A stretch of DNA of 57,521 bases from assembly GCA_028824125.1 (NCBI GenBank), contig JAPPES010000108.1:1-57521 (forward strand), read 5' to 3'. This stretch comes from Candidatus Poribacteria bacterium (GTDB lineage: Bacteria; Poribacteria; WGA-4E; WGA-3G). Both the position numbers and the translations under genes were made by a program. How positions within the stretch are numbered: position 1 is the stretch's first letter; each line of letters begins with the position of its first letter. Shown one piece after another: positions 17,210 to 26,697 of this stretch. Below the pieces are notes generated by a model. That model worked only from the letters and a program-made list of their open reading frames with translations. It ran no database searches and was not told where the DNA came from.

Positions 17210-17950
17210 CTAAAGAATGTTCCCTTTTTCATCAATGTAGACAACTTCCCATCCCTCAGGTTCTATTCCTTTATTCTGTAGGTCAGTTCTCTGTTCCTCA
17301 GAAAGTTTCGGCTCAGCGTTAGAAGTCGTTTTAGACTCGATCTTGAAACCGGATTCAGTTTTGCAAACGTACATTCTCCCTGGAATAGAGGGTAGCGCAT
17401 TTTCACCAATCACCGTCCAATTTTTCACATCAGGATTAGTGCGCCTCGCTTCTTGGATTAGTTGGTATTTTTTAATCTCTTTATCAATGTATGCTGATTG
17501 TTCGAAGGCATCTACATCATCGTCTACAAGGTACTCTTCCGGAAACAAACTCGTGCGTATGTCAAGATATTCCTTATAATCCTTGTAATCTTCTATCCTT
17601 ACACCTTTTTCAAGGAGCATTTGAATCCATTGATCACGCGGGTATTTAGCATCAACATCTCCTTGCGTGTACTCTATACAAAGAGTTTGACTACCAGATC
17701 CATCTGTGATTGTCCTGAAAGCAAAATGTTCTGCCTCTGACATATCAAAACTATCAAAATATTCCTCAGTTGTAACGGTTTTGTCAATGAACATCTGATT
17801 AATCCGTTCAATACGTGGGTCTTTAGTGTTTTCATCTATTACTCTAACCTCTACAGGGGAAGCTGGTTTGGCATTTGCTCTTTGAGAAGTGTATTCGGAA
17901 TCAAACGCTTGCATGATAGATTCAACATTTTGGGGGCCGGCATATTTCAT
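17210..17950 (-). CDS. Hypothetical protein
   Basis: 246 residues, acidic, rich in Asp/Glu/Lys, with no signal peptide or membrane segment. I do not recognise a family. The start is well supported: AGAGGAG lies six bases before ATG 17950. Its C-terminal segment (TSNAEPKLSEEQRTDLQNKG) looks exposed and flexible. It lies downstream of, and in the same direction as, the ECF-WD40 fusion (135 bp apart), so a shared role or cotranscription is possible but unproven. Confidence 0.6.
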   Translation of the reverse strand: MKYAGPQNVESIMQAFDSEYTSQRANAKPASPVEVRVIDENTKDPRIERINQMFIDKTVTTEEYFDSFDMSEAEHFAFRTITDGSGSQTLCIEYTQGDVDAKYPRDQWIQMLLEKGVRIEDYKDYKEYLDIRTSLFPEEYLVDDDVDAFEQSAYIDKEIKKYQLIQEARRTNPDVKNWTVIGENALPSIPGRMYVCKTESGFKIESKTTSNAEPKLSEEQRTDLQNKGIEPEGWEVVYIDEKGNIL

Positions 17951-18015
17951 GGTTTTTCTCCTCTTTTAATCATAGAAACTTATAGGGGGTTATAATTTTT
18001 TGAACGTTCTGAATC

Positions 18016-18075
18016 AGTGAGTTTAGGAAACCTCACCTCCCGCTGGATGGATATGTTTATATGATTCACCATATA
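18016..18075. repeat. Degenerate hairpin-core repeat
   Basis: GTGAGTTTAGGAAACCTCAC (18027-18046) is a variant of the GCGAGGTTAGGAAACCTCGC core seen in the TATAGTA elements, but without recognisable terminal repeats. It sits between the hypothetical gene and the sigma-WD40 stop codon. Confidence 0.5.
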
Positions 18076-18085
18076 TATCCTACCT

Positions 18086-21000
18086 TTAATTCTGCACATT
18101 TCGATTGATTTTCAAATCATCAAAAGCTTGTCCGTTTTGGTCTGTGATACGGAGGTAAAATCCCCATCCCTCTTCTTCTTCGCACACTTTGACAAGGATA
18201 CTGTTTTTGCCTTGCTTGAGCGTTACAGGAACAGTGTATCGGTCAATTTCTGCACTATGTGATTTTGTATGTACATATACCTCTACACCGTTTAGCCAGA
18301 CTTTTCCCTGATCATCACTATCGAATCTGAATTGGACTTCCCGCTCATCAGGTGAGGTAACGGTAGCAAAAGCATAGGCGACACACCAATCTAAATCTTT
18401 CCCAAACCTGATATTACCATCCTGTGTGTCATCTGTGCATTTCTGCCAACTCGCCGTACCATTTAATCCATCGTATTTTGCATTCAAGTTGATCTGTGTT
18501 ATATCTTCAGGGATGTATGCGGTATCGTAACCGATGCCGCCAGCATTGTCAAATGGACCAAGCACCATCCATGCGTTTTCTGTAACAAAACCTGTTTTTT
18601 GAAAATGCTCATCTGCCTTTTTAAGCATATCATTATCGTGATAGAATTCAGCCAGAACCATGTGTGCATTTAGCTGAATACTCTCGCTATCGGAAAAATG
18701 ATTAATCAATTGATTCACCATATCAGCGAACCCCGCTTTGTCCTGAACATCTTTTCCTACTTTGCCAATTTTTGCGAACAATTTACGATGAAAACTCGAG
18801 GGTGTCGTGACATTCTGATCCACTTTATAATCTGCAGCAGATAAGTATCTCTTGAATTGCACCAGCGCCTCATCATACCATTCGTTTGCAAGATATATCT
18901 CTCCATTCGTCAAGATATGCTTTGAAGTTTTTGGTTTTTGTTGTGAACGTTCAAGGAACTGCAACACATTTTCTGTGGACTGTTTTTCAATGGGAAGGTT
19001 GACATCAGATGCTGGTTCTTGATCATTTCCGCGCGCATTCGCAAGAACTTTTTCCCAGTCCCAGAATAGAATGGTACCATCACCGACACTTATAAGTGTT
19101 TGGTTATTAGAAGTAATCTTCAATTCTTGAATCCATCTCGTATGTCCATCAAGTGATGTGAGTAAATCTCCGGTAGGAACGTCCCATAGCCGAATTTTTC
19201 CGCCTCGATAACCGGCAGTGAGTACTGTGTTATCTTGTGAGAAGATAATTGTCTCACAAAATTCTGGATGTTTAATGGGTACTTCCTTAAAGTGTTGCAA
19301 TTTCGCTCTTCCTATCATTCGGATTCGTTCCGGACTGATAGCTGCAATTAGAGCACCGTCTGAAGAGAATGCCAAGTTTAAGATTGGTTCTTGATACGTA
19401 TTGCCTTTTGGTGGTATCTCCTCAAAGAAGGAACTTAATTCCGCTCCAGTTTCCACATCCCACAATTGAACCTGTCCCCCCATAGTTCCACTGACAATCT
19501 TTCTCCCATCTGGTGAAAAGGCCACAGTCCTTACAAGTGGTTTATGTTCATCGGAATCTTCCTCATGGTCTGAGGTAATTATATCGCGTTTTTTACCCGT
19601 TTCCGTATTCAACAAACGGATTTTATTACCGACCCCGCTGGCTAAGATTTTTCCGTCAGGTGAAAATACCTCCCCATTACTCGATGGAAAAGCTGCCAAC
19701 TCACGTCCCGTGTTAACATCAGTCAAACGAAATATATCTTCACCAAAGTTTGGTTTAGACGGATCGCTCTGTATTCCATTATTTGCGAATATTGTTCCAT
19801 CAGGTGATAACACAAGATTTCTCCACATACTCCAAAATAACGGTTCCTCAAGCTTTGCTTTAGTTTGTAAGGTTGTTTTTTGTGAGTTTTGCAGATCCCA
19901 ATTAGTGATGATACCTTCCTTCGAAACACTCGCCAACTTAGATCCACCATCAAAAAAGGAGGCAGTACTTATCCGCAGATGTCCTACAATTTTGGTTGGC
20001 AATGCTTTCCTCATTTCGATATCCCAGAATTGAACAGTACCACCCGAGCTCCCAGTTGCAAGTATGTTACCATCAGATGAAAATGCTAATGATCCAACAG
20101 TACCGAGATGACCAGTGAAGGTAGCGACCAATTCTCCCGTAGATGAATTCCACAATTTAATTGTACTATCTTCACTACCACAGGCAAGGAGGGATCCATC
20201 TGGAGAAAATGCCAACGCAAATGGTCTACCCAACCTCTCTTCCTTCATAGGGTTATTTACGATCTCTTTACCATCTTCTTTTGATACACTCCAAGCGTTT
20301 CCTGCTACAGGCTTCTGTAAGACAATCAATTCTTCTCCAGAGGTAGCATCCCATAGTTGCACTGTTGTATCTAAATTCCCCGTGGCGAGTCGCGTGCCAT
20401 CAGGAGAGAATTCCATAGTAATTGCATGGTTTGTATAAGCGATATGATCCCACATGATAACTTTTTTCCCAAATTCCCTGAGCGTGAATAACTTCTTACC
20501 TGTTTTCGTGTCCCACAACTCAATTTTTCCTTTAGAACCTCCAATAGCGATTTTACCTGCTGTAAGTGCATAACTTTCACGATGCATGTGTCCCGGTCTT
20601 TCTCCCATATTTGTCAATGTCGTCTTCCCAGTCTCAACACCCACTCGATAAATTGTTTCTCTTGACAAACTCAAATATACAAGTGTTTTGCTATCGTCCG
20701 AGAATCGCATCGCTGTTGCAGGGGGTAATACGTCTTGCGTGGAAACTTCGCTTGCTGTTGCTATGTCCCACAACACTACTCCTTTTTCGAGGTGGCTGCC
20801 ACCAAAACTTGTGAGCAGATCTTCTCCAGTAGTTGCAATAAAGCAACCATCAGGGGAATACACAACTCCACCCCTCAGATTTGGTATTAAAGAGATCGCT
20901 TCCCCTGTTTTTACATCATAGTTCCACATACCGATTTGGCTGCTCACTGCAAGCTGTCTTCCATCAGGTGAAAAATGAATTGTACCCAATCCTCCCTTCC

Positions 21001-22000
21001 CTAAACGTGCTTCGGCTTTTTCTGGTAGGTGCCATTGTGGATAATTTTCCATTTTATTTTCCTCACCTGCTTCTGTAGATAGTGGCGTATCATTAGGTTT
21101 CTGTTCAGAAATAAGGTTTTCACTTTGCGCATTAACACTTCCAAGTTGCCTCCGCACATCCGACTTTAACGCAAGATTTGCCATAACGGGTGCCTCAATA
21201 ATTTCAACTGTTACTTCTGAGTTAGCATCAAAATCATAAGGTTCCTGAAAACGCGATAAGAACTTGCTGTTTCCAATACCTAACATGAGCAACACGACTA
21301 CAACTGTTGAAGCGGCGAATAACCAGGGAACAAACGGTTTACTTGCAGAAGGTGCAGCGGGTTTTGTTTGTGAAATTTCACGCATGGTACTGTCTGTGAG
21401 ATTCGGTGTGATTTTGAAATGTTCCAATGCCTCTCTTATTATCGGTTCATGCCTCTGTAAACGCTGCTGCGCTCGGCGGAGTCGACTCTTAATCGTGTTT
21501 GCGGAGACACCTAAAAACTCGCCAATCTCTGCACATGTCATTTCCCCGAAGTAATGCAATGTCATGACAGTGCGTTCACTCTCTTGTAGTTTGGCAAGCA
21601 ATTTCTTCACAACATCGCGCTGTGTTTCTGCGGCTGTTCGTTCCTTTTCCTCAACAACATACTCTGAATATGCAGCCTCTTCTATTTGTTCACTGTCTGA
21701 TTCTTCCAGATGTTCAAGGGACTGTGTGCCCATGCGTTTTTTACGCAGCCACGCAAAGCACCGACGTCTTGTAATCACAGACAACCAACCTGCAAAACGT
21801 TGTGGTTCCTTCAGGTTTTTCAACTCCATATATGCCTTCAGGAATGCATCTTGGGTAATTTCTTCAGCAATATGAAAATCACCGATAATCCGCCACGCAA
21901 GCGCGTGAACCTGCTTCTGATATTTTCTTACCAGCGTTGAAAAAGCATCGTCATTGCCCGAAAGGATCTGTTGGATGAGTTCAGTATCATTGTGTTTCAT
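18086..22000 (-). CDS. ECF sigma factor fused through a membrane segment to a WD40 propeller
   Basis: 1304 residues, one continuous frame. Residues about 20-88 are sigma region 2 (AWRIIGDFHIAEEITQDAFL, WLSVITRRRCFAWLRKKR). About 130-185 are sigma region 4 with its helix-turn-helix (EMTCAEIGEFLGVSANTIKS). About 223-243 form one hydrophobic span (FVPWLFAASTVVVVLLMLG). From about 330 to 970 there are many WD40 blades (FSPDGRQLAVSSQIGMWNYD, LWNSSTGELVATFTGH, and so on), enough for about two propellers. A TPR-like stretch follows (about 1030-1130), then a C-terminal beta domain (WMVLGPFDN to DQNGQAFDDL) resembling glycan-binding modules. With the sigma part in the cytoplasm, the rest should be outside. 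AGAGGTGAC precedes the ATG. No separate anti-sigma gene is adjacent. Confidence 0.88.
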   Translation of the reverse strand: MKHNDTELIQQILSGNDDAFSTLVRKYQKQVHALAWRIIGDFHIAEEITQDAFLKAYMELKNLKEPQRFAGWLSVITRRRCFAWLRKKRMGTQSLEHLEESDSEQIEEAAYSEYVVEEKERTAAETQRDVVKKLLAKLQESERTVMTLHYFGEMTCAEIGEFLGVSANTIKSRLRRAQQRLQRHEPIIREALEHFKITPNLTDSTMREISQTKPAAPSASKPFVPWLFAASTVVVVLLMLGIGNSKFLSRFQEPYDFDANSEVTVEIIEAPVMANLALKSDVRRQLGSVNAQSENLISEQKPNDTPLSTEAGEENKMENYPQWHLPEKAEARLGKGGLGTIHFSPDGRQLAVSSQIGMWNYDVKTGEAISLIPNLRGGVVYSPDGCFIATTGEDLLTSFGGSHLEKGVVLWDIATASEVSTQDVLPPATAMRFSDDSKTLVYLSLSRETIYRVGVETGKTTLTNMGERPGHMHRESYALTAGKIAIGGSKGKIELWDTKTGKKLFTLREFGKKVIMWDHIAYTNHAITMEFSPDGTRLATGNLDTTVQLWDATSGEELIVLQKPVAGNAWSVSKEDGKEIVNNPMKEERLGRPFALAFSPDGSLLACGSEDSTIKLWNSSTGELVATFTGHLGTVGSLAFSSDGNILATGSSGGTVQFWDIEMRKALPTKIVGHLRISTASFFDGGSKLASVSKEGIITNWDLQNSQKTTLQTKAKLEEPLFWSMWRNLVLSPDGTIFANNGIQSDPSKPNFGEDIFRLTDVNTGRELAAFPSSNGEVFSPDGKILASGVGNKIRLLNTETGKKRDIITSDHEEDSDEHKPLVRTVAFSPDGRKIVSGTMGGQVQLWDVETGAELSSFFEEIPPKGNTYQEPILNLAFSSDGALIAAISPERIRMIGRAKLQHFKEVPIKHPEFCETIIFSQDNTVLTAGYRGGKIRLWDVPTGDLLTSLDGHTRWIQELKITSNNQTLISVGDGTILFWDWEKVLANARGNDQEPASDVNLPIEKQSTENVLQFLERSQQKPKTSKHILTNGEIYLANEWYDEALVQFKRYLSAADYKVDQNVTTPSSFHRKLFAKIGKVGKDVQDKAGFADMVNQLINHFSDSESIQLNAHMVLAEFYHDNDMLKKADEHFQKTGFVTENAWMVLGPFDNAGGIGYDTAYIPEDITQINLNAKYDGLNGTASWQKCTDDTQDGNIRFGKDLDWCVAYAFATVTSPDEREVQFRFDSDDQGKVWLNGVEVYVHTKSHSAEIDRYTVPVTLKQGKNSILVKVCEEEEGWGFYLRITDQNGQAFDDLKINRNVQN

Positions 22001-22130
22001 GTGTCACCTCTTGAAATAGATAATTTCATTACCCTTTATATTTTGTGACGCGCCTTAGTGCGGGGCCGGGTGCATAAATTTACGAAAATTGGAGGAATAT
22101 GAGTTAAAAAGGTTACTATTCTATCTTTTT

Positions 22131-22245
22131 TATAGTAAAACTCACTATTACCTGAATATTGGCGAGGTTAGGAAACAGCGCCAGCAGCGATGGTATGGGG
22201 GTTCTTGTTCATTGAGATGTCCACATATTTTCGGATTGGACTATA
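22131..22245. repeat. MITE-like element, TATAGTA family
   Basis: 115 bp from TATAGTAAAACTC to CGGATTGGACTATA, containing a GGCGAGGTTAGGAAACAGCGCC core whose arms have one mismatch region. It lies upstream of the sigma-WD40 gene, back to back with the next element. Confidence 0.7.
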
Positions 22246-22502
22246 ATGAGACACTTTTGTAGCGCAAACTGTATGAAGATTAATTTTTTAATTCGGTAAT
22301 TTTCTGTCCAATGCGGGCGTCCCCCCTGCTGGCGAGGTTTCCTAACCTCGCTGGTGCAGAGTGTATAAAAAATTCTAAAACCTACTATAGTTTGCGTCTC
22401 ATCGGAAACCCAAACTAACAGTTCGTGGGACAACTACTGTTGTCCGTTATGTTTCCAAAACAGGTTTATCAAAGTGTCCCAATACTTTCAAAGTTGACTA
22501 TA
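22246..22502. repeat. Composite repeat with ATGAGAC...GTCTCAT ends, adjoining a TATAGTCAACTTTG end
   Basis: Contains TGAAGATTAATTTTTTAA, a CTGGCGAGGTTTCCTAACCTCG hairpin core and inverted copies of GTTTGCGTCTCAT. It ends in CTTTCAAAGTTGACTATA, the inverse of the left end of the element at 26239. It occupies the gap between the two WD40 genes and ends about 20 bp from the stop codon at 22524. Confidence 0.6.
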
Positions 22503-22523
22503 TACCTTCTAAATACCATACTG

Positions 22524-23444
22524 CTACAAAGCAAGGTCCCATAAAAGCACAGAGTGATCTTCACTGCCACTGGCAATTGTGTCGCCATTCGGGGAATACG
22601 CAACACTTCTCACAGAACCTATATGCCCCTTGAGTTCATTTTTCACTTTCCCTGTAACAGCATCTACTAAACGCACTGCTCCATCCCTACCCCCAATTGC
22701 GATTGTGCCACCATCAGGGGAATATGTAACGCTCCAAATATAAAACTTGTGCTCTGTGAGTGTGCTTTTGCGGCGTGCTGTGAATGCATCCCACAACCGC
22801 ACTGTACCATCGGAACTACCTGTAACGATTGTGCTACCATCCGGGGAAAACGCAACCGAATTGACAACGTGCGTATGCCCTTTGAGTGATGTTTTGGATT
22901 GCCCTGTAGCAGCGTGCCATAGGACCACCATCTCGTCTGAACTACCTGTAACGATTGTGCTACCATCAGGAGAATACGCAATACTTCTAATAGAACCCAA
23001 ATGGCCTTTGAGTGTGGCTTTGGGTTGTTCTGTGGCGATGTCCCACAGTATTCCGATATTGTCTGCGCCGCCACTCGCGAGCGTGCTGCCATCAGGGGAA
23101 AATGCTAATGCCCTCACATAGTCCCTATGTTCTTTAAGTGTCGCCTTCGGATGGCCGACTTCACTGTCCCATAGCCATATCTCTTCATAGCTACCTGTAG
23201 CGACTGTTTCACCATCTGGAGCATAAGCAACACTCCAAACATATTCTGTATGTCCTGCAAGCAGACTAACCTCTTCACCGCTATGTGTGTCATATATCCA
23301 TGTTCCGATGTCGCCAGCAACAGCAAGTCGAGTGCCATCTGGAGAGAAGGCGACATTGCCTATTATACTACTCTTACCAAGCCGAAATTTTGCGCCTTCA
23401 GGTATATCTGATTGTGATGTGTCTTGATCAATATCTGTATTCAT
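22524..23444 (-). CDS. Seven-blade WD40 beta-propeller protein
   Basis: 306 residues from ATG 23444 (GAAAGGA upstream). The frame is open to 23579, but the extra residues are atypical and lack a good start. There is no signal peptide. The first blade (FRLGKSSIIGNVAFSPDGTR, ending GTWIYDTHSGEEVSLL) is followed by six regular blades, each about 42 residues and ending LWD or similar (LKGHTHVVNSVAFSPDGSTI). That makes one complete propeller. Blade 1 closely matches the start of the propeller in the neighbouring sigma-WD40 protein (ARLGKGGLGTIHFSPDGR), so the two share a recent origin. A scaffold role is inferred. Confidence 0.85.
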   Translation of the reverse strand: MNTDIDQDTSQSDIPEGAKFRLGKSSIIGNVAFSPDGTRLAVAGDIGTWIYDTHSGEEVSLLAGHTEYVWSVAYAPDGETVATGSYEEIWLWDSEVGHPKATLKEHRDYVRALAFSPDGSTLASGGADNIGILWDIATEQPKATLKGHLGSIRSIAYSPDGSTIVTGSSDEMVVLWHAATGQSKTSLKGHTHVVNSVAFSPDGSTIVTGSSDGTVRLWDAFTARRKSTLTEHKFYIWSVTYSPDGGTIAIGGRDGAVRLVDAVTGKVKNELKGHIGSVRSVAYSPNGDTIASGSEDHSVLLWDLAL

Positions 23445-23585
23445 TATTACTATCCTTTCAAAATTCTGAATAAAGTATAACACAAAAACATGGATTAAAC
23501 AATACTCAGAAATGTTCAGGGATGTGTAAATATTTTGGCAAAATTTGGGAAAAAATACGTTGTCTGAGACGTTTCCCATTTTGCA

Positions 23586-23615
23586 TTGACATCGGAAGAA
23601 ATAATCTGCTACAAT
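23586..23615 (+). promoter_or_regulatory. Sigma70-type promoter upstream of the barrel gene
   Basis: TTGACA (23586-23591), an 18-base spacer and TACAAT (23610-23615), about 90 bases before the start codon at 23706. The -35 box is a consensus match. Confidence 0.6.
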
Positions 23616-23705
23616 ATAATGAAGATAGTACGAAATAAATTTAACTGATAACTGATTACAATATCAACTAATATTCCAAAACATATTTTCTTGAGGTAAA
23701 ATGAT

Positions 23706-24758
23706 ATGAAAAACCTTGTCGTGGCAATTTTAGCCATACAATTCATCTTTATCCCTCTCGGTTTTGCACAAGAGAGCTGAGGCGCGTGAAGCAACCCCAC
23801 AATCCCACAAGGTGGGGGTAGTGAAGTTAGTTTAACTTCAGAGCAAAAGAAATTCCAAGTCTCCTTCGGCACACGCGGATTCAACGCACAAGGCGGACAT
23901 CTTGAGAAAAAAGGACTTTCTCCAACGGGGAAGGTTATTGAAGTGCCACTGCACCGACATGAAGTCAAATTGAACGTCGTTCGGTTTGATTTTGGTTTAA
24001 GGTATCAACTCGGTGAACAGTGGCGATTAGAAGCAGCACTTCCTTATGAAATCAAAAGCCAAGATGCTAACATTCAAGAGGTTGATCCAATTGAAAACCC
24101 CGAACAGAGAGAAGCAATGTTGTTAAATCAGGATATCCATCACCGGAACGCAACCTATCGCGGCGTTTCTGATATGGACCTTTTGTTAGGTTATAGTAAG
24201 CATGGAATCCTGTGGCAACACGACATGCTCACAGCAAAATTTGGGACGACAATTCCAATTGGCAAAACTGAAGAAGATCCGTGGATACTCGGAGATATGG
24301 GCAAGCAACATCTCCATATCCAATTCGGGACAGGCACGTTTAATCCGATTGCGGATGTGCGCTACAATTTTCCTGTCTATGGCGGATTACGGGGAAATGT
24401 TAGTGTGCGAAGTAAAGTTCCATTCTATGAAAACAGCAAAACCTATCGTGGTTCGTGGGATGTGACCTATACTGGTGGGTTGAATTATCATGTCACCGAT
24501 TGGCTTTCGCTGCAGACAAGTTATCTTGGACTTTATCAATCTTATGCACATTGGGATGGTGAGATTGACATCAATACAGGATTGCGTTTTAGCATGGCAT
24601 CTTTGGGCGCGTCAATTGCAACGCCTTACAACGTCCCGTTGACTATCACATTGATGCTGCCAATACAGCAGGAAACCCTTTATGATGATTCAGCATCTGG
24701 AAATGATGCGTTTAAGTTGGGGACGCTGGTTTCCGTTACGGCATTGTATTCATTTTAA
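23706..24758 (+). pseudogene. Outer-membrane beta-barrel protein, reading frame interrupted
   Basis: ATG 23706 opens a clear signal peptide (MKNLVVAILAIQFIFIPLGF, then AQES), but in-frame TGA codons follow at 23778 and 23787. The main body continues in the same frame from 23790 (GGGSEVSLTSEQKKF) to 24758. Between the two, the +1 frame reads RAEAREATPQSHK, plausible mature sequence, so two compensating indels near the AGAGAG run (about 23771) and the G run (about 23813) would restore one protein of about 350 residues. The body has alternating amphipathic strands (LEAALPYEIKS, MLTAKFGTTIPIG, LTITLMLPI) and ends LVSVTALYSF with the terminal Phe typical of barrels. If not a sequencing artefact, export is lost. 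Confidence 0.65.
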
Positions 24759-24772
24759 ATCCGCTAAGACGC

Positions 24773-25978
24773 CTATTTTCTAATAAGGTTGAGAAGTCCA
24801 TGGAGTTCGGTTTTTACAAATGTACTGTCTTCATCATTTTGAACATAATTGTAAAGTTTTGTAGCAAGTTCATCATCAAACGTTATTGCTGCTTTTAGCT
24901 GCTTCACCATCCGGTTTTTGAGAAATTGCACCAACCGCAAACGGTCTTCTGGATTGCTTACCTCTTTATTGATAAGTAATAACGACAAGTTGCCTGCTAA
25001 CCCTCTTGTAAGGCCTCCGCCTGCTTCAATATAGGCAGCGAGCGTATTTAAAGCAGCTTGCTTTGCTTTTGGGCTATGCTCACTCTTGATGATATCTACT
25101 AATGGGGCGACAGCCTCTTTGGTTTTGTGGACAGATAGTGCCTTTGCAATGTCAATAACTACCTGTGAATCATCGTCTTTAAGTGCTTTGATAAGAGTGC
25201 TTGTGTTGACATCCTTGAGGTTAGCCATTGCTTTTGCTGCAGCACGTCGCACTTCAACCTCATTTTCAGTTAACCCTACGAGGATCATAGATTTATATTT
25301 TTTATCACCGAGTCGATATAAGGTCGTGTAAATTGCCATCTTGAGCGCATCGCTCATGTTGGTTGTATCAATGGATTTTAATCTGGCAGCCGTTTTCTCA
25401 TCACCAATCTTGCCAAGTACTTGAATTAGTTTTATTTTTACTGCCGAACTCATCTCTGCGTCGACTATACTATCCAAAATAGGATCAATCGCCTTAGTTC
25501 CCATTTGCTCAAGTGCTAAAGTAAAATTATCATGTATCTCTGGATATAAACCTTTGGCAAAATTGTCAATTATTAGAACTGCAGCGTCTGTGCCTTTCTC
25601 GACCAATGCGCGAAAGCCATCTCGCTGTACCTCTGAACGTTTACTGAGAATTTCGATCATTTTGTTGATCTCTGCTTCATTTAAGGCAGCTATTCTTTCA
25701 GTTCTCTGTTTTTTGTATTCTGTTTCAAAGTCCTGCCCTTTTGTCGCGCCTGATGCAAGTGCATGTGAGTATGCTATTACGAGCAGCGCACGCGGTTCTG
25801 TTTTATTTTTTTCTTGCTTCTCTGCTTTTATGAGATGTTCAATTGCCTCTATTGTGAGTCCACTTTCAATAAGTTTATTTTTTCCAACTGACAGATGACT
25901 AGGGCCTTTCTGTTTTGTGTCACAGCTAAAACAAGTAAATAACATTAGAATCAGTGGAATAATTGCGAGATTTTTCAT
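24773..25978 (-). CDS. HEAT-repeat lipoprotein
   Basis: 401 residues from ATG 25978. GGGAGG lies about 12 bases upstream, and overlaps the alternative ATG at 25999. Residues 1-17 are a hydrophobic signal, with a candidate lipidation cysteine in TCFSCDTK. From about residue 110 there are HEAT-type helical pairs (VRRAAAKAMANLKD, KAKQAALNTLAAYIE, SAVKIKLIQVLGKIGD). Such proteins are binding scaffolds; no enzymatic motif is seen. The gene converges with the interrupted barrel gene, 14 bp between stops. Confidence 0.8.
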   Translation of the reverse strand: MKNLAIIPLILMLFTCFSCDTKQKGPSHLSVGKNKLIESGLTIEAIEHLIKAEKQEKNKTEPRALLVIAYSHALASGATKGQDFETEYKKQRTERIAALNEAEINKMIEILSKRSEVQRDGFRALVEKGTDAAVLIIDNFAKGLYPEIHDNFTLALEQMGTKAIDPILDSIVDAEMSSAVKIKLIQVLGKIGDEKTAARLKSIDTTNMSDALKMAIYTTLYRLGDKKYKSMILVGLTENEVEVRRAAAKAMANLKDVNTSTLIKALKDDDSQVVIDIAKALSVHKTKEAVAPLVDIIKSEHSPKAKQAALNTLAAYIEAGGGLTRGLAGNLSLLLINKEVSNPEDRLRLVQFLKNRMVKQLKAAITFDDELATKLYNYVQNDEDSTFVKTELHGLLNLIRK

Positions 25979-26238
25979 TAATCTTTGTGTTCCTCCCATA
26001 ACAAATTCAAGCCAAATTTGAGATAACCAATTTTGAATATCAAATCAACCAGAGATACAGTCCTAAGATGCTCAATAGGTACTTTGTATCAAACGCTTCA
26101 CGGTAATCCTGAACTCTTCAAAAGCTCATATTATAAAATACCACAAAAAACCAAAAATGTCAAATCAAAGATAGGATAATTTAGTTTTCGGTTTTTCTGG
26201 CATCCTTTTCTGATATATAATGTCTCTCTTTTGTAGCA

Positions 26239-26476
26239 TATAGTGAACTTTGAAAGTATTGGGGCACTTTGATAACCTATTATGGAACATAATGGACAAT
26301 AGAAGGGGTAGCATAAACTTCCAGTTTGTGCCACAAAACGCAATCTGGATGAAGATTAAAAAATAAATTGGGTAATTTTGCGAGGTTAGGAAACCTCGCC
26401 AGCAGAGATGTAAACCTGCTGCTGGCAAGGTTTCCTAACCTCGCCAATTACCGAATTAATAACTTAAACTTCATAT
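26239..26476. repeat. Composite element with TATAGTGAACTTTG left end and double hairpin core
   Basis: Left end TATAGTGAACTTTGAAAGTA (26239). Further in, TGAAGATTAAAAAATAAAT and its inverse near 26445-26474 flank two opposed hairpins, GCGAGGTTAGGAAACCTCGC (about 26379-26398) and GCAAGGTTTCCTAACCTCGC (about 26425-26444). It lies in the 917-bp gap between 25979 and 26895. Confidence 0.7.
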
Positions 26477-26555
26477 AAGGGGATTGAGAGGTTTAAAAAC
26501 ACTAAAATAACGTGAGTTTGATAATAGATATATGAACTACATTTTGGATAAAAAC

Positions 26556-26697
26556 TAAGTGGTTTACTCGGTAAGTTTTTGTGTTTTGAACGTCCTAAAT
26601 ACACCCCCCTTTATCCCCCCGCAAGCGAGAGGAGGGGGCTTTTGAACCTATTTACGCAAGTTTTATATATAATAAATGTTTAGCGAGTAAACCACTA
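26556..26697. repeat. MITE-like element (TAGTGGTTTACTCG ends)
   Basis: About 142 bp bounded by TAAGTGGTTTACTCG (26556-26570) and CGAGTAAACCACTA (26684-26697), with a CCCCCC/GGGGGG-type hairpin around GCAAGCGAGAGG in the middle. Its right half forms the end of the gene fragment at 26663-26839. Confidence 0.7.

Noticed and set aside
23778..23789. Selenocysteine or other TGA recoding in the barrel gene
   Set aside because: The two TGA codons are three codons apart, there is no SECIS-like hairpin immediately downstream, and the +1 frame between them gives better protein. Indels explain it more simply.
26370..26450. tRNA-like or small RNA gene in the strong hairpins of the repeat cores
   Set aside because: The hairpins are intergenic repeat cores found at many sites, with no tRNA arm pattern or dedicated promoter.
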